DNA from: Plasmopara viticola
Taxonomy: Eukaryota > Oomycota > Peronosporomycetes > Peronosporales > Peronosporaceae
Direction of reading: 5' to 3'
DNA length: 64,000 bases
Assembly (NCBI GenBank): GCA_001695595.3
Contig: MBPM02000079.1
Location: forward strand, 186,001 to 250,000
Shown here: in pieces, positions 12,446 to 22,800 of the stretch
How the letters are laid out: every line of letters begins with the position of its first letter
How positions within the stretch are numbered: the stretch's first letter is position 1
Made by a program: the position numbers and the translations under genes
The notes under the pieces: generated by a model
Databases searched by the model: none
The model's input: the letters and a program-made list of their open reading frames with translations, nothing else
What the model was told of the DNA's origin: nothing

Positions 12446-12507
12446 GAGCGCGTACTATGATAGTACGCGCTCAGTTGCTCACTTCAGATAGTAGTACTAT
12501 CTGAAGT
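12446..12507. repeat. Two adjacent perfect short palindromes upstream of effector copy 1
   Basis: The first has 12-bp arms GAGCGCGTACTA around TGA (12446-12472). The second has 13-bp arms ACTTCAGATAGTA around one G (12481-12507). The same place upstream of copy 2 (about 14765-14795) has only one strand of this sequence with no palindromes. The pair looks like an inverted copying of the local sequence. Confidence 0.85.
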
Positions 12508-12584
12508 TTGACCGATCAGAAGGTCAATATCCAGAGCATCAGATACCGGCATCCTTCTGCGTTTTGATCTGATCCAGTTAGACA

Positions 12585-14878
12585 ACTCCCTGTGATAGTA
12601 AATTTAACAGTCAGCTACGATCCAACTATTAGGTAAGAGGAAGGCGTTAGCGTACGGCTCATGCATACTTTCACTGCAAAGACAATGATGATTGATAAAT
12701 GTCACTTTGAATCAGTCACAATAGCGACCGAATGTGAGGAATTTACGACTTATCCCATTACTCTCTGCAAATCTCTCTTAAATACCAACGTATTGAAGTG
12801 AAGTTCACAAAGGAGTTTATGGGACTGAATCTGCCTGGACTCGTCGTACACTTGATATCGGGTTGTCTGGCTCGCAACGTACGTCGATTACGACGATTAG
12901 CTGTTCCAATATTTCTTTAGTGTCAACGCTAAAGCGTTAGCGCTCGTGAACTCTTCTTTTTCCACTTCTTTGTTTACCATGTCCAAAAGCCATTCGGAAT
13001 CATGGTAATACTTTTTCACGATCTTCGTAACCAATGCCCCTGGTTCCGGACCGCCGTGGGCTTTGACAAACGTTTGCCAGACAAGCAACGCCGGGTGCGC
13101 CGGGTGCGTTAAGAGTTTGTCGCCAGCTTTATCCAGTCGAAGATGTACAAAAGCCTCGTCTGCGTCGATACGAAACATTAGCCACGTTTGAAAGAGTGTT
13201 TGCTCCAGTACATAGGAATGAGCAAAAACATCTGGGTTGGATGTCTTCATGAATATCATGCTCGCTAATTGTTCCTCAGTCAACTGACTTAGCATTGCTC
13301 TAAGTAAAGCAGCACCTGTAGCATGACGTCGCACTTCAAACGCATACCACGTCTCTAACAGTGGCCCCTTGGTCATGTCTTCAGGTTTCATTTCTGCCAG
13401 ATTGAGTCCAAGAATAGTAAGCACATCGTCTGTCGACTTTTTTGCATTGTCCCACTCGACAAACAGCTTTTCTAATGTGTTCAAAGCAGCTTCGCTCGAG
13501 ATCTCTATCTCTTGCGCTACCGCGAGGAAGGTAACAAGTGCCTGGACGTTAACGCCACGCTGCTCCCACAAGCTGGTTAACATGGCGGTCACAAATTTTT
13601 CGTAGTCGTGTTCCTTTAAGAAAGATACGGCGTCAGAAAGCCAGACGCTCAATACCGGAGAACCTGCAACGGCATGATCGGTGAAAACAGACGTCAAGTA
13701 TATGAGATAGTCGTGTGTTTCTCCCGAGATTTCGTCGATAAAGAGCGTTTTAATCACCCGATTCCCAATGCTTTCATCGCGGAGATCGACATTTGGAGCT
13801 CCGAGCATTTCATTTAAGCGAACAAGGCCAAATCTTTCCTTTAGCGTACGAACCAAATCATCGTAGATTGGCTGATCGTCTGATACATCTTGTCGTTGAA
13901 GCCGACGAGCAAAAGAGAGATATGTCTCCAAGAGCGGGTTCTTGAAGACGTTGCCCCTGTCGACATTAAGTTTTAAGGCACGAAAGACATCACGCGCACT
14001 CTTGTTCGCTGCCCAATCATTTATTTGAAGGTTATAGTACTTTATGGCCACCTCTTTCGTCTTTGGAGACGCTAGACCATCCAGTATAAATGTAGCCAGC
14101 TCATGATCGTTATAGTGTGTTTTGAGCTCGCGAAACAAGAAGTCATAAGCCTTTCCGGAGTCTTCGTGGGCGTCAAGGACATTGCTGGCCCACTTTTGAT
14201 ATTGCTCACTTGCAAACAGATTCGTCTCTTCCGAGTTCTTGTGGAATTTCTCGAAAACGTGGTTGATCACCTTTTCTTTGTCAGAAGAGAGCGCTGCACG
14301 CAGAGTTGGCGCCACATCCTCCACCAACAATCCATCCTTCGCAAAGACATTACCGTTGACCCTTTCCTCCAAGCGGTCAGTGCGAGTCTCCTCCGCTGAC
14401 AAGTTCCTCATGTGCCTCTGGGCTTGAGTATCCACCGCGACCATGGCCTTCGTACTTACCACGACTGTGAAAGCCGATAGCAACATGAAGTGGCGCAAAC
14501 ATTTAGGCTGGAGCATTGCTTGACAAATTGATTAATGAATAGTTAAGGAGGACCAGTTGCTACCTTCGGATCAGTACCCAGCTCATAATAATACGGTGCA
14601 ATAGCCATGGTTCGATTATATGCTATCAGATAGGCTGGAAGTGCCAAGTTTTTTCGCGGGCCTTCATCTCATTACTCAATTATCTTGAGTGAAGTACGAA
14701 TAATATAAAAAGAAATAGCGCAATCTTCAATATAGTATAGAGCTTTAGGACTGCGATCAAGAATGAGCGCGTACTATTTGAAGTGAGCAACTGACCGATC
14801 AGATGGGTAATATCCAGAGCATCAGATAATGACCTCTTTCTACGTACCCGAGATCCATAGCAGTGTCCAGTAAAATAA
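12585..14878 (-). repeat. Effector tandem unit 2
   Basis: This is the second copy of the tandem unit, with 3' flank, gene and 5' flank in the same order as units 1 and 3. The distance from its gene start to those of copies 1 and 3 is 2275 and 2289 bp. It is the simplest unit: no nonsense codon and no palindromic expansion upstream. Confidence 0.7.
12897..14516 (-). CDS. RxLR-like/EER WY-type secreted effector, copy 2 (539 aa)
   Basis: An intact 539-aa frame. The signal peptide is residues 1-about 28 (MLQPK start, hydrophobic FMLLSAFTVVVS core). Next comes a degenerate RxLR site, RNLS, in the context HMRNLSAEET, and then DRLEER. The remainder is helical, with about four to five WY-like modules marked by NPLLETYLSFARRL, SPVLSVWLSDA, GPLLETWYAFEVRRH and HPALLVWQTFV, each followed by a leucine-rich turn. 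By family knowledge RxLR-EER proteins are secreted from haustoria and act in host cells, and the WY fold is a three-helix adapter. The target is unknown. The gene has no intron. Compared with its paralogs it has a small in-frame repeat HPAHPA near the C-terminus. Confidence 0.85.
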   Translation of the reverse strand: MLQPKCLRHFMLLSAFTVVVSTKAMVAVDTQAQRHMRNLSAEETRTDRLEERVNGNVFAKDGLLVEDVAPTLRAALSSDKEKVINHVFEKFHKNSEETNLFASEQYQKWASNVLDAHEDSGKAYDFLFRELKTHYNDHELATFILDGLASPKTKEVAIKYYNLQINDWAANKSARDVFRALKLNVDRGNVFKNPLLETYLSFARRLQRQDVSDDQPIYDDLVRTLKERFGLVRLNEMLGAPNVDLRDESIGNRVIKTLFIDEISGETHDYLIYLTSVFTDHAVAGSPVLSVWLSDAVSFLKEHDYEKFVTAMLTSLWEQRGVNVQALVTFLAVAQEIEISSEAALNTLEKLFVEWDNAKKSTDDVLTILGLNLAEMKPEDMTKGPLLETWYAFEVRRHATGAALLRAMLSQLTEEQLASMIFMKTSNPDVFAHSYVLEQTLFQTWLMFRIDADEAFVHLRLDKAGDKLLTHPAHPALLVWQTFVKAHGGPEPGALVTKIVKKYYHDSEWLLDMVNKEVEKEEFTSANALALTLKKYWNS

Positions 14879-17075
14879 CTCCGTGTGATGGTAAATTTAA
14901 CAGTCAGCTATAATTAAACTATCAACTAGTAAAATCGTTATAGCGGTTTGTTGAAGGCAGTTAGCGTACGGCTCATGCAAATTTCACTACAAAGACAATG
15001 ATGATTTCTGAATGATAGTTTGGATCAGTCACAATACCGAAAGATGGTGTGCAGTACACCAATTTGACTATCACTTGCTCCGAATCTCTCCTAGATACCA
15101 ACGTACAAAGTGAAGTTCACTTTTTTATGAGACTAGCCTCGTCGTACACTCGGTATCGGGCTGTCTGGCTCGCAACGTACGTCGATTACGACGATGAGCT
15201 AATCCAGTTTTGCTTCAATATCTCTGCAAGGGTTTTTGCGCTCGAGGAACCTTCTCTTTCTAATTCTCTATTCACCATGTCGAGGAGCAATTCGGGATCA
15301 TTATAGTACTTTTTCACGACTTGCGTAACCAATGCCACTAGTTTCGGGCTGTCGTAGTTAACGAGATACTTAAGCCAGACAGAAAAAGCCGGGTGCGTAA
15401 AAAGTTTGTCGCCAGCTTCATGCAGTCGAAGACGTACAAACGCCTCGTCTTCGTTGACAAACTCTGTTGCCCACTTTCTAAAGAGTTCCTTTTCCAGTAG
15501 GAAGGCACGAGCACTAACATGTGGGTTGGCTGTCTTTATAAACATCAGGCTCGCTAATTGTTCCTCAGTCAAGAGACTTTGCAATTCTTTAAGTAAAGCG
15601 GCATCTGTCGTATGACGTCGTGCTTCAAACGCATACCACGTCTCTAACAATGGCCCCTCGGTCATGTCTTCGGCTTTCATTTCTGCCGGATCGAGTCCAA
15701 GAATGGCAAGCACATCGCTTGTCGACTTTTCTTCATTCTCCCACTCGACCAACAGCTTTTCTAATGTGTCCAAAGCAGCTTCGCGCGTACTTGCGCTCTT
15801 TTGCGCTGCCGCGATGACGGTGACAAAGGCCTTGACTTTAACGCTACGCTGCTCCCACAAGCTGGCTAAAATGCCGGTCACCAATTTCTTGTAGTCGTGT
15901 TCCTTTAAAAAAGATTCGGCGTAAGAAAGCCAGACGCTGACAGCTGGAGAACCTGCAACGGCATGATCGGTGAAAATAGACGTCACATCTTTGAGGAAGT
16001 CGTGTCTCTTTTCCGAGACTACGTCGTTAAAGAGCGTTTTCATCACCCGAATCCCAATGCTTTCATTGCGGAGATCGACATTGCTAGCTCCGAGCATACT
16101 AATCAAGCGAACAAGGCCAAATTTTTGCTTAAGCGTATGAAACAATTCATCGTAGATTGGCTGATCGTTAGATGCATTTTTTCGTGGAAGCTGACGAGCA
16201 AACAAAAGATATGTCTCCAAGAGCGGATTCTTGAAAACATTGCCCTTGTCGACATCAAGTTTCAAATCACGAAAGACATCACGCGCACTCTTGTTCGCTA
16301 CCCAATCTTTGATTTGGAGGTCATAGTAGTTTGTGGCTACAGCTTTCGTCTTTGGAGACGCTAGACCATCCAGTATAAACAAAGCCAGCTCATGATCGGT
16401 ATAGTGTGTTCTGAGCTCGTGGAATAAGGCGTCATAAGCTTTTTCAGAGTCTTCGTGGGCGCCAAGGACATTGCTGGCCCACTTTTGATACTGCTCACTT
16501 GCAAATAGATTCGTCTCTTCCGAGTTCTTGTGGAATTTCTCGAAAACGTGGTTGACCGCCTTTTCTTTGTCAGATGAGAGCGCTGCACGCAGAGTTGGCG
16601 CCACATCCTCCACCACCGATGCATCCTTTGCAAAGACATTACCGAACATTCTTTCCTCAAAGCGGTCAGTGCGAGTCTCCTCCGCTGACAAGCTCCTCAT
16701 GTGCCTCTGGGCTTGAGGATCCACCGCGATCATGGCCTTGGTACTTGCCACGACTGTGAAAGCCGATAGCAACACGAATTGACGCAGACATTTAGGCTGG
16801 AGCATTGCTTGACAGGTCAAAGAATCACAAGTTTTGGAGGACCAGTTGCTACCTTCGGATCAGTACCCACCTTATATTAATACGGTGCAATAGCCATGGT
16901 TCGATTGTATGCTTTTAAATAGGTTGGCTATCTGCTAAGCAATCTTCTGTATAGTATAGAGTCTTAAGGACCACGATCAAGAATGAGTGCACTGTCTGCA
17001 GTGGATCAGATGGTCGATATCCAGAGCATCATCCTTCTGCGGTTGAAATCTGGGTCCCAAGATCCATAGAAGTGT
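14879..17075 (-). repeat. Effector tandem unit 3
   Basis: The third tandem unit. Its upstream flank keeps the shared block ending in ATCCAGAGCATC (about 17017-17030). SINE copy 1 begins just beyond it. The upstream boundary is approximate. Confidence 0.65.
15186..16805 (-). CDS. RxLR-like/EER WY-type secreted effector, copy 3 (539 aa)
   Basis: The frame extends to an in-frame ATG at 16820, but the family start MLQPK is at 16805 and gives exactly 539 aa, as in copies 2 and 4, so that start was chosen. The signal peptide is followed by RSLS in the context HMRSLSAEET and by DRFEER. WY-like modules follow (NPLLETYLLFARQL, SPAVSVWLSYAESF, GPLLETWYAFEARRH, HPAFSVWLKYLVNY). The C-terminus, KQNWISSSS, resembles copy 4 more than copies 1 and 2. 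No break is visible. It is presumably a host-acting effector like its paralogs; the function is not known. Confidence 0.85.
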   Translation of the reverse strand: MLQPKCLRQFVLLSAFTVVASTKAMIAVDPQAQRHMRSLSAEETRTDRFEERMFGNVFAKDASVVEDVAPTLRAALSSDKEKAVNHVFEKFHKNSEETNLFASEQYQKWASNVLGAHEDSEKAYDALFHELRTHYTDHELALFILDGLASPKTKAVATNYYDLQIKDWVANKSARDVFRDLKLDVDKGNVFKNPLLETYLLFARQLPRKNASNDQPIYDELFHTLKQKFGLVRLISMLGASNVDLRNESIGIRVMKTLFNDVVSEKRHDFLKDVTSIFTDHAVAGSPAVSVWLSYAESFLKEHDYKKLVTGILASLWEQRSVKVKAFVTVIAAAQKSASTREAALDTLEKLLVEWENEEKSTSDVLAILGLDPAEMKAEDMTEGPLLETWYAFEARRHTTDAALLKELQSLLTEEQLASLMFIKTANPHVSARAFLLEKELFRKWATEFVNEDEAFVRLRLHEAGDKLFTHPAFSVWLKYLVNYDSPKLVALVTQVVKKYYNDPELLLDMVNRELEREGSSSAKTLAEILKQNWISSSS

Positions 17076-17151
17076 TAAAGCTTAACCGTTAGTCAAATAC
17101 AGTGAATACTTTTATTTCACCATGGCCGAATGTCCTGCAGCATTGTGCCAT

Positions 17152-17480
17152 TATTGTATTGTATTGTATTACGTTATCGCGTTGCCAAGTTATGCACGTG
17201 CTAGGCTCTATGGCTAGTCCACGGCATAGAGTGGTGTCCGCATACGTCGAGTCTCGTTCGGCGGGCAGTGCAGCCAGCACCGAGGCCGTGAGGGTCTTCC
17301 ATTATTTTGCTTAGCTCTGACTTGGTAAGAGCCCAGGTGGCGCCCTGGTGCTGGAGACCGTCGCGTCGAGGGTGAGACTCGTTAGAGACCTGCAGATGCC
17401 CGAGAGCACCTGCCCGAAGCGCGCGAGCATTTAGCCCCCGCGCTTAGAAGGAGGGCGTCACCCCGACCTTTTCCAAAAAA
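17152..17480 (-). mobile_element. SINE-like repeat, copy 1 (full length)
   Basis: One of eight copies of a repeat of about 320 bp. Read on the minus strand it begins GGAAAAGGT-GGGGTGACGCC and ends CGCGATAACGTAATAC followed by short (ATACA)-like tail repeats. A perfect 12-bp target duplication GCATTGTGCCAT flanks it at 17140-17151 and 17481-17492. The long duplication, the pentanucleotide tail and the absence of coding sequence fit a SINE. GGGCTAAATGCT (A-box-like) and CTAACGAGTCTC (B-box-like core CGANTC), about 50 nt apart near the 5' end, suggest a tRNA-derived head; this part is inference. Confidence 0.8.
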
Positions 17481-17492
17481 GCATTGTGCCAT

Positions 17493-18209
17493 ACCATTGG
17501 ATAGTGGCTCGATTGCTCACCAAGCACACTTGTGCCTCGCGTCCGGGGCAAAGAAACAAAAAACTGAAGTCTTCATATTAATTTGTTAGTTTTTAATATT
17601 GGGAAAAAGGATGAATGCGTCCTAATTGACCCCCACGCTTTAAAAAAGAGCCTGTGACCAATCAACAACGCGAGACCTTGTTGACGAAGTCGAGATGTTC
17701 CACGTAGAAGATCAGCTGCGCATCGAACAAATCGCGTGTTATCTACATATTGGCTCATCCACTTCAAGTCGAACATGACGATTGGGCGGTACTCATGCAA
17801 GAGCGCAAATCCCGATTCTTATCTACTTCAGATGAGCTATAGGACGAAAATCTGCGATTGTTAGATAATGAAGATTGAGAGCACACTTGAGCCTTTAATA
17901 AATAAGACACAGACCTACGCATAGCATAGCGTTTACTATATGACGCATTTGTGACATCCCGAGCATCGTAAGTATTAAACACACAAATCGACAAGAATCT
18001 AGATGCGTTAACATTAAGAGATCCTATCCTATGAATTGCACCAGGAAAGGATGTCTTAAATATCGCTTATAGAGAATCCCCAGTATGGTCTACTGCATCG
18101 CTACTTAAAGTATCTCGTCCAAACGCACCAAGTCATGTGTTTTAAAAGCCGATTTTGCCAGAAGTCATCGTAACCTCAAAGCATGCGTATTGTAATAAAA
18201 TAACACTTG
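17493..18209. other. Decayed sequence upstream of the MULE remnant
   Basis: About 700 bp without a usable frame. It may be the ruined 5' part of the MULE transposase that becomes recognisable after 18210, but I saw no clear motif before ARQSYEAKEEDL-like codons at about 18228. Confidence 0.35.
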
Positions 18210-19026
18210 ATAACGGGTTGGCACGCGCACTGGCCAGGCAATCGTACGAAGCCAAAGAAGAAGACCTGATGAAGCAAATCGCGGGGCGTATAAATGACTG
18301 ACTGACGTAGGCTGTGGAAAGTGGTCCATTGCCCATAGTCTATGCTCACGATATGGAGTGCTTACTTCCAATAACGTCGAATCCATGAACAATGCGCTGA
18401 GAAACATCCGTGAAATGCCGATCTTGGATTGTATGATGGCAATTGAGCGCTATGTCGTTACAAAATGGCTCAATTTTGCTAGACAGACCAAACAATGGGG
18501 TGTGGTTACGTCTTATGCTGCCAGTTGCATCACTTCAATGTAAAAATGTACGAGGAACCAAGTCAAGTATGTCCAACTTTAATTACATCGTTTGTTGTGT
18601 CAGTTCGATTTAAAACGAAAAAGCTAATGGAGTATGCTGTTGAGTTATACAGTATCAATGGTACCTGCACATGCGGATATGTGAAGAATATGAATGCTTT
18701 ACGTCGACACCTCATAGCAGCTCTCAAGTTTTTAAATCAGCTGTCACGTGCAGAATTGTTATATTGGGATCTGCGGTTTGCCAAAACGTATCTTCTTGCC
18801 TACGATGAACCACTCGAAGTGAAGCCATTTGTGACAAAAAGTTAACTGGCAAAGAGTGAGCATCTTTCACCAAATACATGAAAAAAAGGTCGACCCAAAA
18901 AGAAGCAAATTGAATCCTAGCATGCTACATTAAAAGTTGACGCGCCAAAAAGTGCTTATTGATGCGGCAGCTGTGGTCAAGTGGGACACAACAAGCGTCG
19001 ATGCACCAGTAATGCGCAGTATTAAA
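18210..19026 (+). pseudogene. Mutator-like (MULE) transposase remnant, C-terminal part
   Basis: Several frames on the plus strand carry MULE transposase pieces. At about 18351-18450 there is YGVLTSNNVESMNNALR with REMPILDCM, the typical T-S-N-x-x-E-S-x-N block. A SWIM-like CTCGY follows near 18667-18681. A zinc-knuckle-like CGSCGQVGHNKRRC is at about 18962-19003. Stops and frameshifts separate them (for example after 18543 and 18845), so it is dead. In live MULEs this protein cuts the element's terminal inverted repeats. The N-terminal half and the catalytic Asp residues were not found. Confidence 0.7.
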
Positions 19027-19183
19027 ATATATCCTCTCAAATGAGTTAGGCACTTGTTCTTATTTTCTAATGGTTTTCATACTTCTTAGATAGATTTTTT
19101 TTCATTTTGGTGGAAAAGTTGTGATTTAGATTTTTCCATAATATATTCTTTTCTATCTAATTTATAAAAAATGTAAAAAATTG

Positions 19184-19261
19184 TGAGCCGCGTTATCCAT
19201 TCACCCATTTCGTTATCCACCCCCCCATATCGTTATCCATCCCCCATTTTTGTGATTGGCT
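19184..19261 (+). repeat. Left terminal inverted repeat of an interrupted MULE-like element
   Basis: The sequence starts TGAGCCGCGTTATCCAT, has CGTTATCCA-type units followed by C-runs, and ends GATTGGCT. Its reverse complement recurs at 32952-33007, with one fewer CGTTATCC unit. The two face each other around the copia array. Confidence 0.7.
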
Positions 19262-19341
19262 AATTCAAATGGGGAATGGAGGCCACATCAACATAAGCAT
19301 TCGTGCGTGTTGAGACTGCCGTAACGCATTATCGTCGAAGA

Positions 19342-19383
19342 TGCCGTATCTGCAAAGATACCGGCCATAATTCGCGAACACGC
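19342..19383 (+). pseudogene. Isolated zinc-knuckle remnant inside the interrupted element
   Basis: The frame reads CRICKDTGHNSRTR, a CX2CX4H knuckle whose last Cys is Arg. It resembles the C-terminal knuckle of MULE transposases and differs from the one at 18962-19003, so it probably belongs to another element. The surrounding 19262-19498 holds nothing else recognisable. Confidence 0.4.
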
Positions 19384-19503
19384 CGATTGCGCGAGCAGAC
19401 AATTAAACGCCGTCACTGCCTCAGCTAACAATATTGTTCACAACAATTCGGTAAGCTGGCTTTGCTCAGTAATGTACAGCATTTTATAATACTCTTCTGA
19501 GAT

Positions 19504-19792
19504 TATTGTGGGTTGACGGTAAAAGTACCGATAAACTGACCGTATCCTTGTCCGAGTCGATCTCGCGTATTTACTGCGGTTTTACCGATATTTAGACGCA
19601 CAGGATGATCCGATGACATCTGTATGTTTTTACGTGGATTAATAAAGATCAAGTAGCTCAAGCAAAACCTACAAATAAAATCTCTTTCAAATATTCCTTC
19701 TCCTGCACAGTCGTCTCCACTCCACAAGTGTAGACTTCCTTCGCAGTTCCAAAGTCTTTCGTTTCTCGTCCAGTGTTCAGCCGCATTCAACA
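19504..19792 (+). repeat. LTR 1 (left outer)
   Basis: The LTR begins TATTGTGGG and ends ATTCAACA, a slightly worn TGTTG...CAACA pair. It is clearly more diverged from the other three LTRs over its first 250 bp. Its 5' edge is fixed by the GAGAT target duplication. Confidence 0.85.
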
Positions 19793-19807
19793 GGTTATGA
19801 GCCCAAG
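19793..19807 (+). other. Primer binding site (initiator tRNA-Met anticodon arm type)
   Basis: GGTTATGAGCCCAAG directly follows the LTR. Its reverse complement, CTTGGGCTCATAACC, matches the anticodon stem-loop of eukaryotic initiator tRNA-Met (GGGCTCATAACCC), as used by Drosophila copia with a half-tRNA primer. The same site follows LTR 2 (24105-24119) and LTR 3 (28356-28370). Confidence 0.75.
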
Positions 19808-22800
19808 CACGATGTTCTCGGTCCAAGATACCGCTACCAAGATCTCAATTGACAAGTTCGATGGGGAAAATTACGCGACATGGAGCCGCTACATGCGAGG
19901 CGCTATTCTGACCAAGTCGACGTGGCACTTGGCTAACCGGGAAACCACCCCCACCTTCGCCGACTCTCGCGCTATGGAGGAGTACGTCAAACTGAGCAAC
20001 AGTGCGTTTGGTTCAATGCCCCTTCACATGAGCGCGGATTAACATCGCGTGGTGGATGACTGCGAAGAAGCATGGACGGCATGAGCACGATTGAAAACTT
20101 TCTATGGCAGATCGCAGAAAATGGGGCGAATTTTCCTGATGTGACAGCTGTTCAGCATGGAAATGGCGGAAGGCGGCGATGTGATGCATCATTGCAATGA
20201 GGTCCTCAACATCCGCGCCAAGCTCACCAGCATCGGCGCTAAGATGAAGGACGGTGACGTGGCGATTTGCTTGTTGCGCACCCTTTCCAAGAGCTACGAG
20301 AATGTCATTCTCAACTTGGAGATGAGCAGCGGGGAACTGCGATCGCAAGACGTCGTAAAAGTGCTTACAAATGAGCATATCAAGAGACAAGAAAACAAGA
20401 CGACGCCGGTGAAAACTGAGAAAGCAATTAAGGCCTTCAGTACTGAGCGTGAGTTTCGTCAGTGTTCATTCTGCAGAAAATCAAGGCACACGGTGGAGCG
20501 GTGCTGGACCAAGTACAAGGAAGAATATCGTGGAGCTCGACGCGGTGGCAATGCCCGTGGACGCGGAGCAAATCCAGTTCAGTGGCAAGGCTATAACGGT
20601 AGCTACAACGGCGAATACGATCGAGTGGCGTTTGCTGATTTGTCGGAATGTGGACTTAGGCGACCAAGAACATGTGAGGAATGTGGGCGATTGACAGTGG
20701 GGCGACGCATCACATTTGCCGCGAAAAATTCGAGTTTGAAATTTTGGACGAGCACAATGAAGGCAAAGTGTTAGTCGCAGACGCCAACAGGGCTACAATC
20801 AACGGTGTCGGGACTATTATCGAAGAAGTGGTTCTGTGTTACAATAAAAAGCGCGAAATTAAAATCAAGAACGCGCTTTATGTCCTAAGCATGAGCAAGA
20901 ATCCTCTTTCGATACCGCAGATCAACAAATACGGCAAGTTCCAAGTTTTATTTGATGGTGCTGAGGTGAAAATTCTGCGAAAAGGCTCTTGACAATTGGT
21001 GGCGATAGCGGATCTTGTGGATGGACTCTACTGGCTTCGTACATCAGAACGATCGGTGAATACTGCCTCGCAATTAAGATTTGAGAATCTTCATGCGGAT
21101 ATGGGCCACGCACCAACGGATGTCTTATGCAGGATGGTCTCTAAGGGCATGATCAAGAGTGCCAAGATGCCAGTAATATCAAGCGGATCAAGCGTATGCC
21201 GTGGTTGTCAAAAAGGAAGGATGGTGCAAAGACCATTCCCTAGTAGCCCGAACAAGCCCCACTACACTCCGTTTGAGTTGCTGCACATTGCCACTTGTGG
21301 CCCGATGGAAGTTCAGTCGCCGCACTACACTCCGTTTGAGTTGCTGCACATTGCCACTTGTGGCCCGATGGAAGTTCAGTCGCTGCTTATTTTTGACGAA
21401 TAGAGTGGATACATGAAGGGTTTTAGACTGCGCGCCAAATTCAAAAGTGAAGAATGCAGCTAGAAGTACGTCATAGCAGTGCAGACTCAATTCGACTACA
21501 CAGTCTAGTTTGTCCGACACGATGGTGCACGTGAATTTGCGACGACAACGCTCAAGGCAGTGTACAATGATCATGGAATAGAGCAGCAGGCTACCGGTGC
21601 ATATGCGCACCGATCAAAGGCACGGCGGAACGTGCAATTTGCACAATTGTAACGATCGGCCGCAGTATGCTTCATTACGCCAAGCTTGACACGTATTCTT
21701 GGTCCGAAGCAGCAATGACGGCAATTAACATCGAAAATCAATTGCCGTCGCTCAAGTCCCAAGGACGAATAATGTTCGAGATCATCTACGGATCTCAACC
21801 AAGTGTGAAGCACATGCGAGTTTTTGGCTATCGAGCGTTTGTGCTGACGTCTAAGGAATTGCGACCAATATGGGATCCAAAGGCTCGTGAAGGTCTAATC
21901 ATGGGATATGAAGAAGCATCGAAGGCTTATCGTGTTTTGACATTGTGGCGGATCAAGTTGTGATAACACGTGATGTCGCCTTTGACAAGTCAATGTTTGG
22001 ATTTCTGCCCACATAGCCTCAAGAACTCGCCGATGAAACGGAGCTGGACTTCGAGTTGATGGATATCAGCAGCAATGAGTCTTGCATTATGCAATACAAA
22101 CAGACTGTAAAACGCAAAAGTCGCTCGGAGAATCAAGAACAAGGCACTCGACGGACTTCTACAGCTTATTACATGACCTACACCGAGTTAAGCGACGATC
22201 AAGCACTCGTGCCAATCTGGATATTGATGGTACACACCAAGTTTTTTGACGAGCAAATGTAAACGCAGCTAAAAGTGCTAATTTTTCTGAGCCGACAACG
22301 TTCGAAGAAGCCGTTCGAGGACTGGATCAGGTGCATTGGCAAGCAATTTGTGCTGAGCTAGCGTCGAAGAAGCTTCGTGGCGCGTTTCGAGCGACCAAAT
22401 TGCCAACTGGATAGCTCACTATTGGAACAAAGTGGGTGTTCAAATCAAGCGCAAAGCTGTCGGATCAATTGAGAAGTACAAGGCACGCATCGTGGCGAAA
22501 GGGTTGAAGCAAAAGTATGGCGTTGGCTACACGGAGTCGTTCTTGCCAGTGGTCAAGAACGTGACACTGTGCATGGTGATTGCAAATTGAAGTACTTTGA
22601 CTGGACACTGGACCAACTTGACGTAGTTACAGCTTTCCTGTTCGGTAAAATGAAGGAGAAAGTGTTTTGCGCGATCCCTGAAGGTGTAAAAGTTGATGAT
22701 GACTTTGGTTGTTTTGAGCTGGTAAAAGCAATTTATGGCCTGAAATAAGCTTCACGAGTATGGAAAAACTTTCACGAGTTCGCTGCTTTATTGGATATCA

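Larger units (their letters stand above)
10327..12584 (-). repeat. Effector tandem unit 1
   Basis: This unit holds the 3' flank, gene and 5' flank of effector copy 1. The flank that begins with a GTGTGAT-A/G-GTAA-like sequence and CAGTCAGCTA recurs at 12585 and 14879, giving a period of about 2.26-2.29 kb. The 3' flank shared by the units includes CGATTACGACGAT just past each gene end. The boundaries are estimates from eye alignment. Confidence 0.7.

Noticed and set aside
16806..16820. Upstream in-frame ATG of effector copy 3
   Set aside because: It adds five residues not found in the paralogs; the family start MLQPK at 16805 gives the same 539-aa length as copies 2 and 4.
19503..19826. Minus-strand frame across LTR 1
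   Set aside because: It is the LTR read backwards; equivalent frames are not conserved in the other LTRs.
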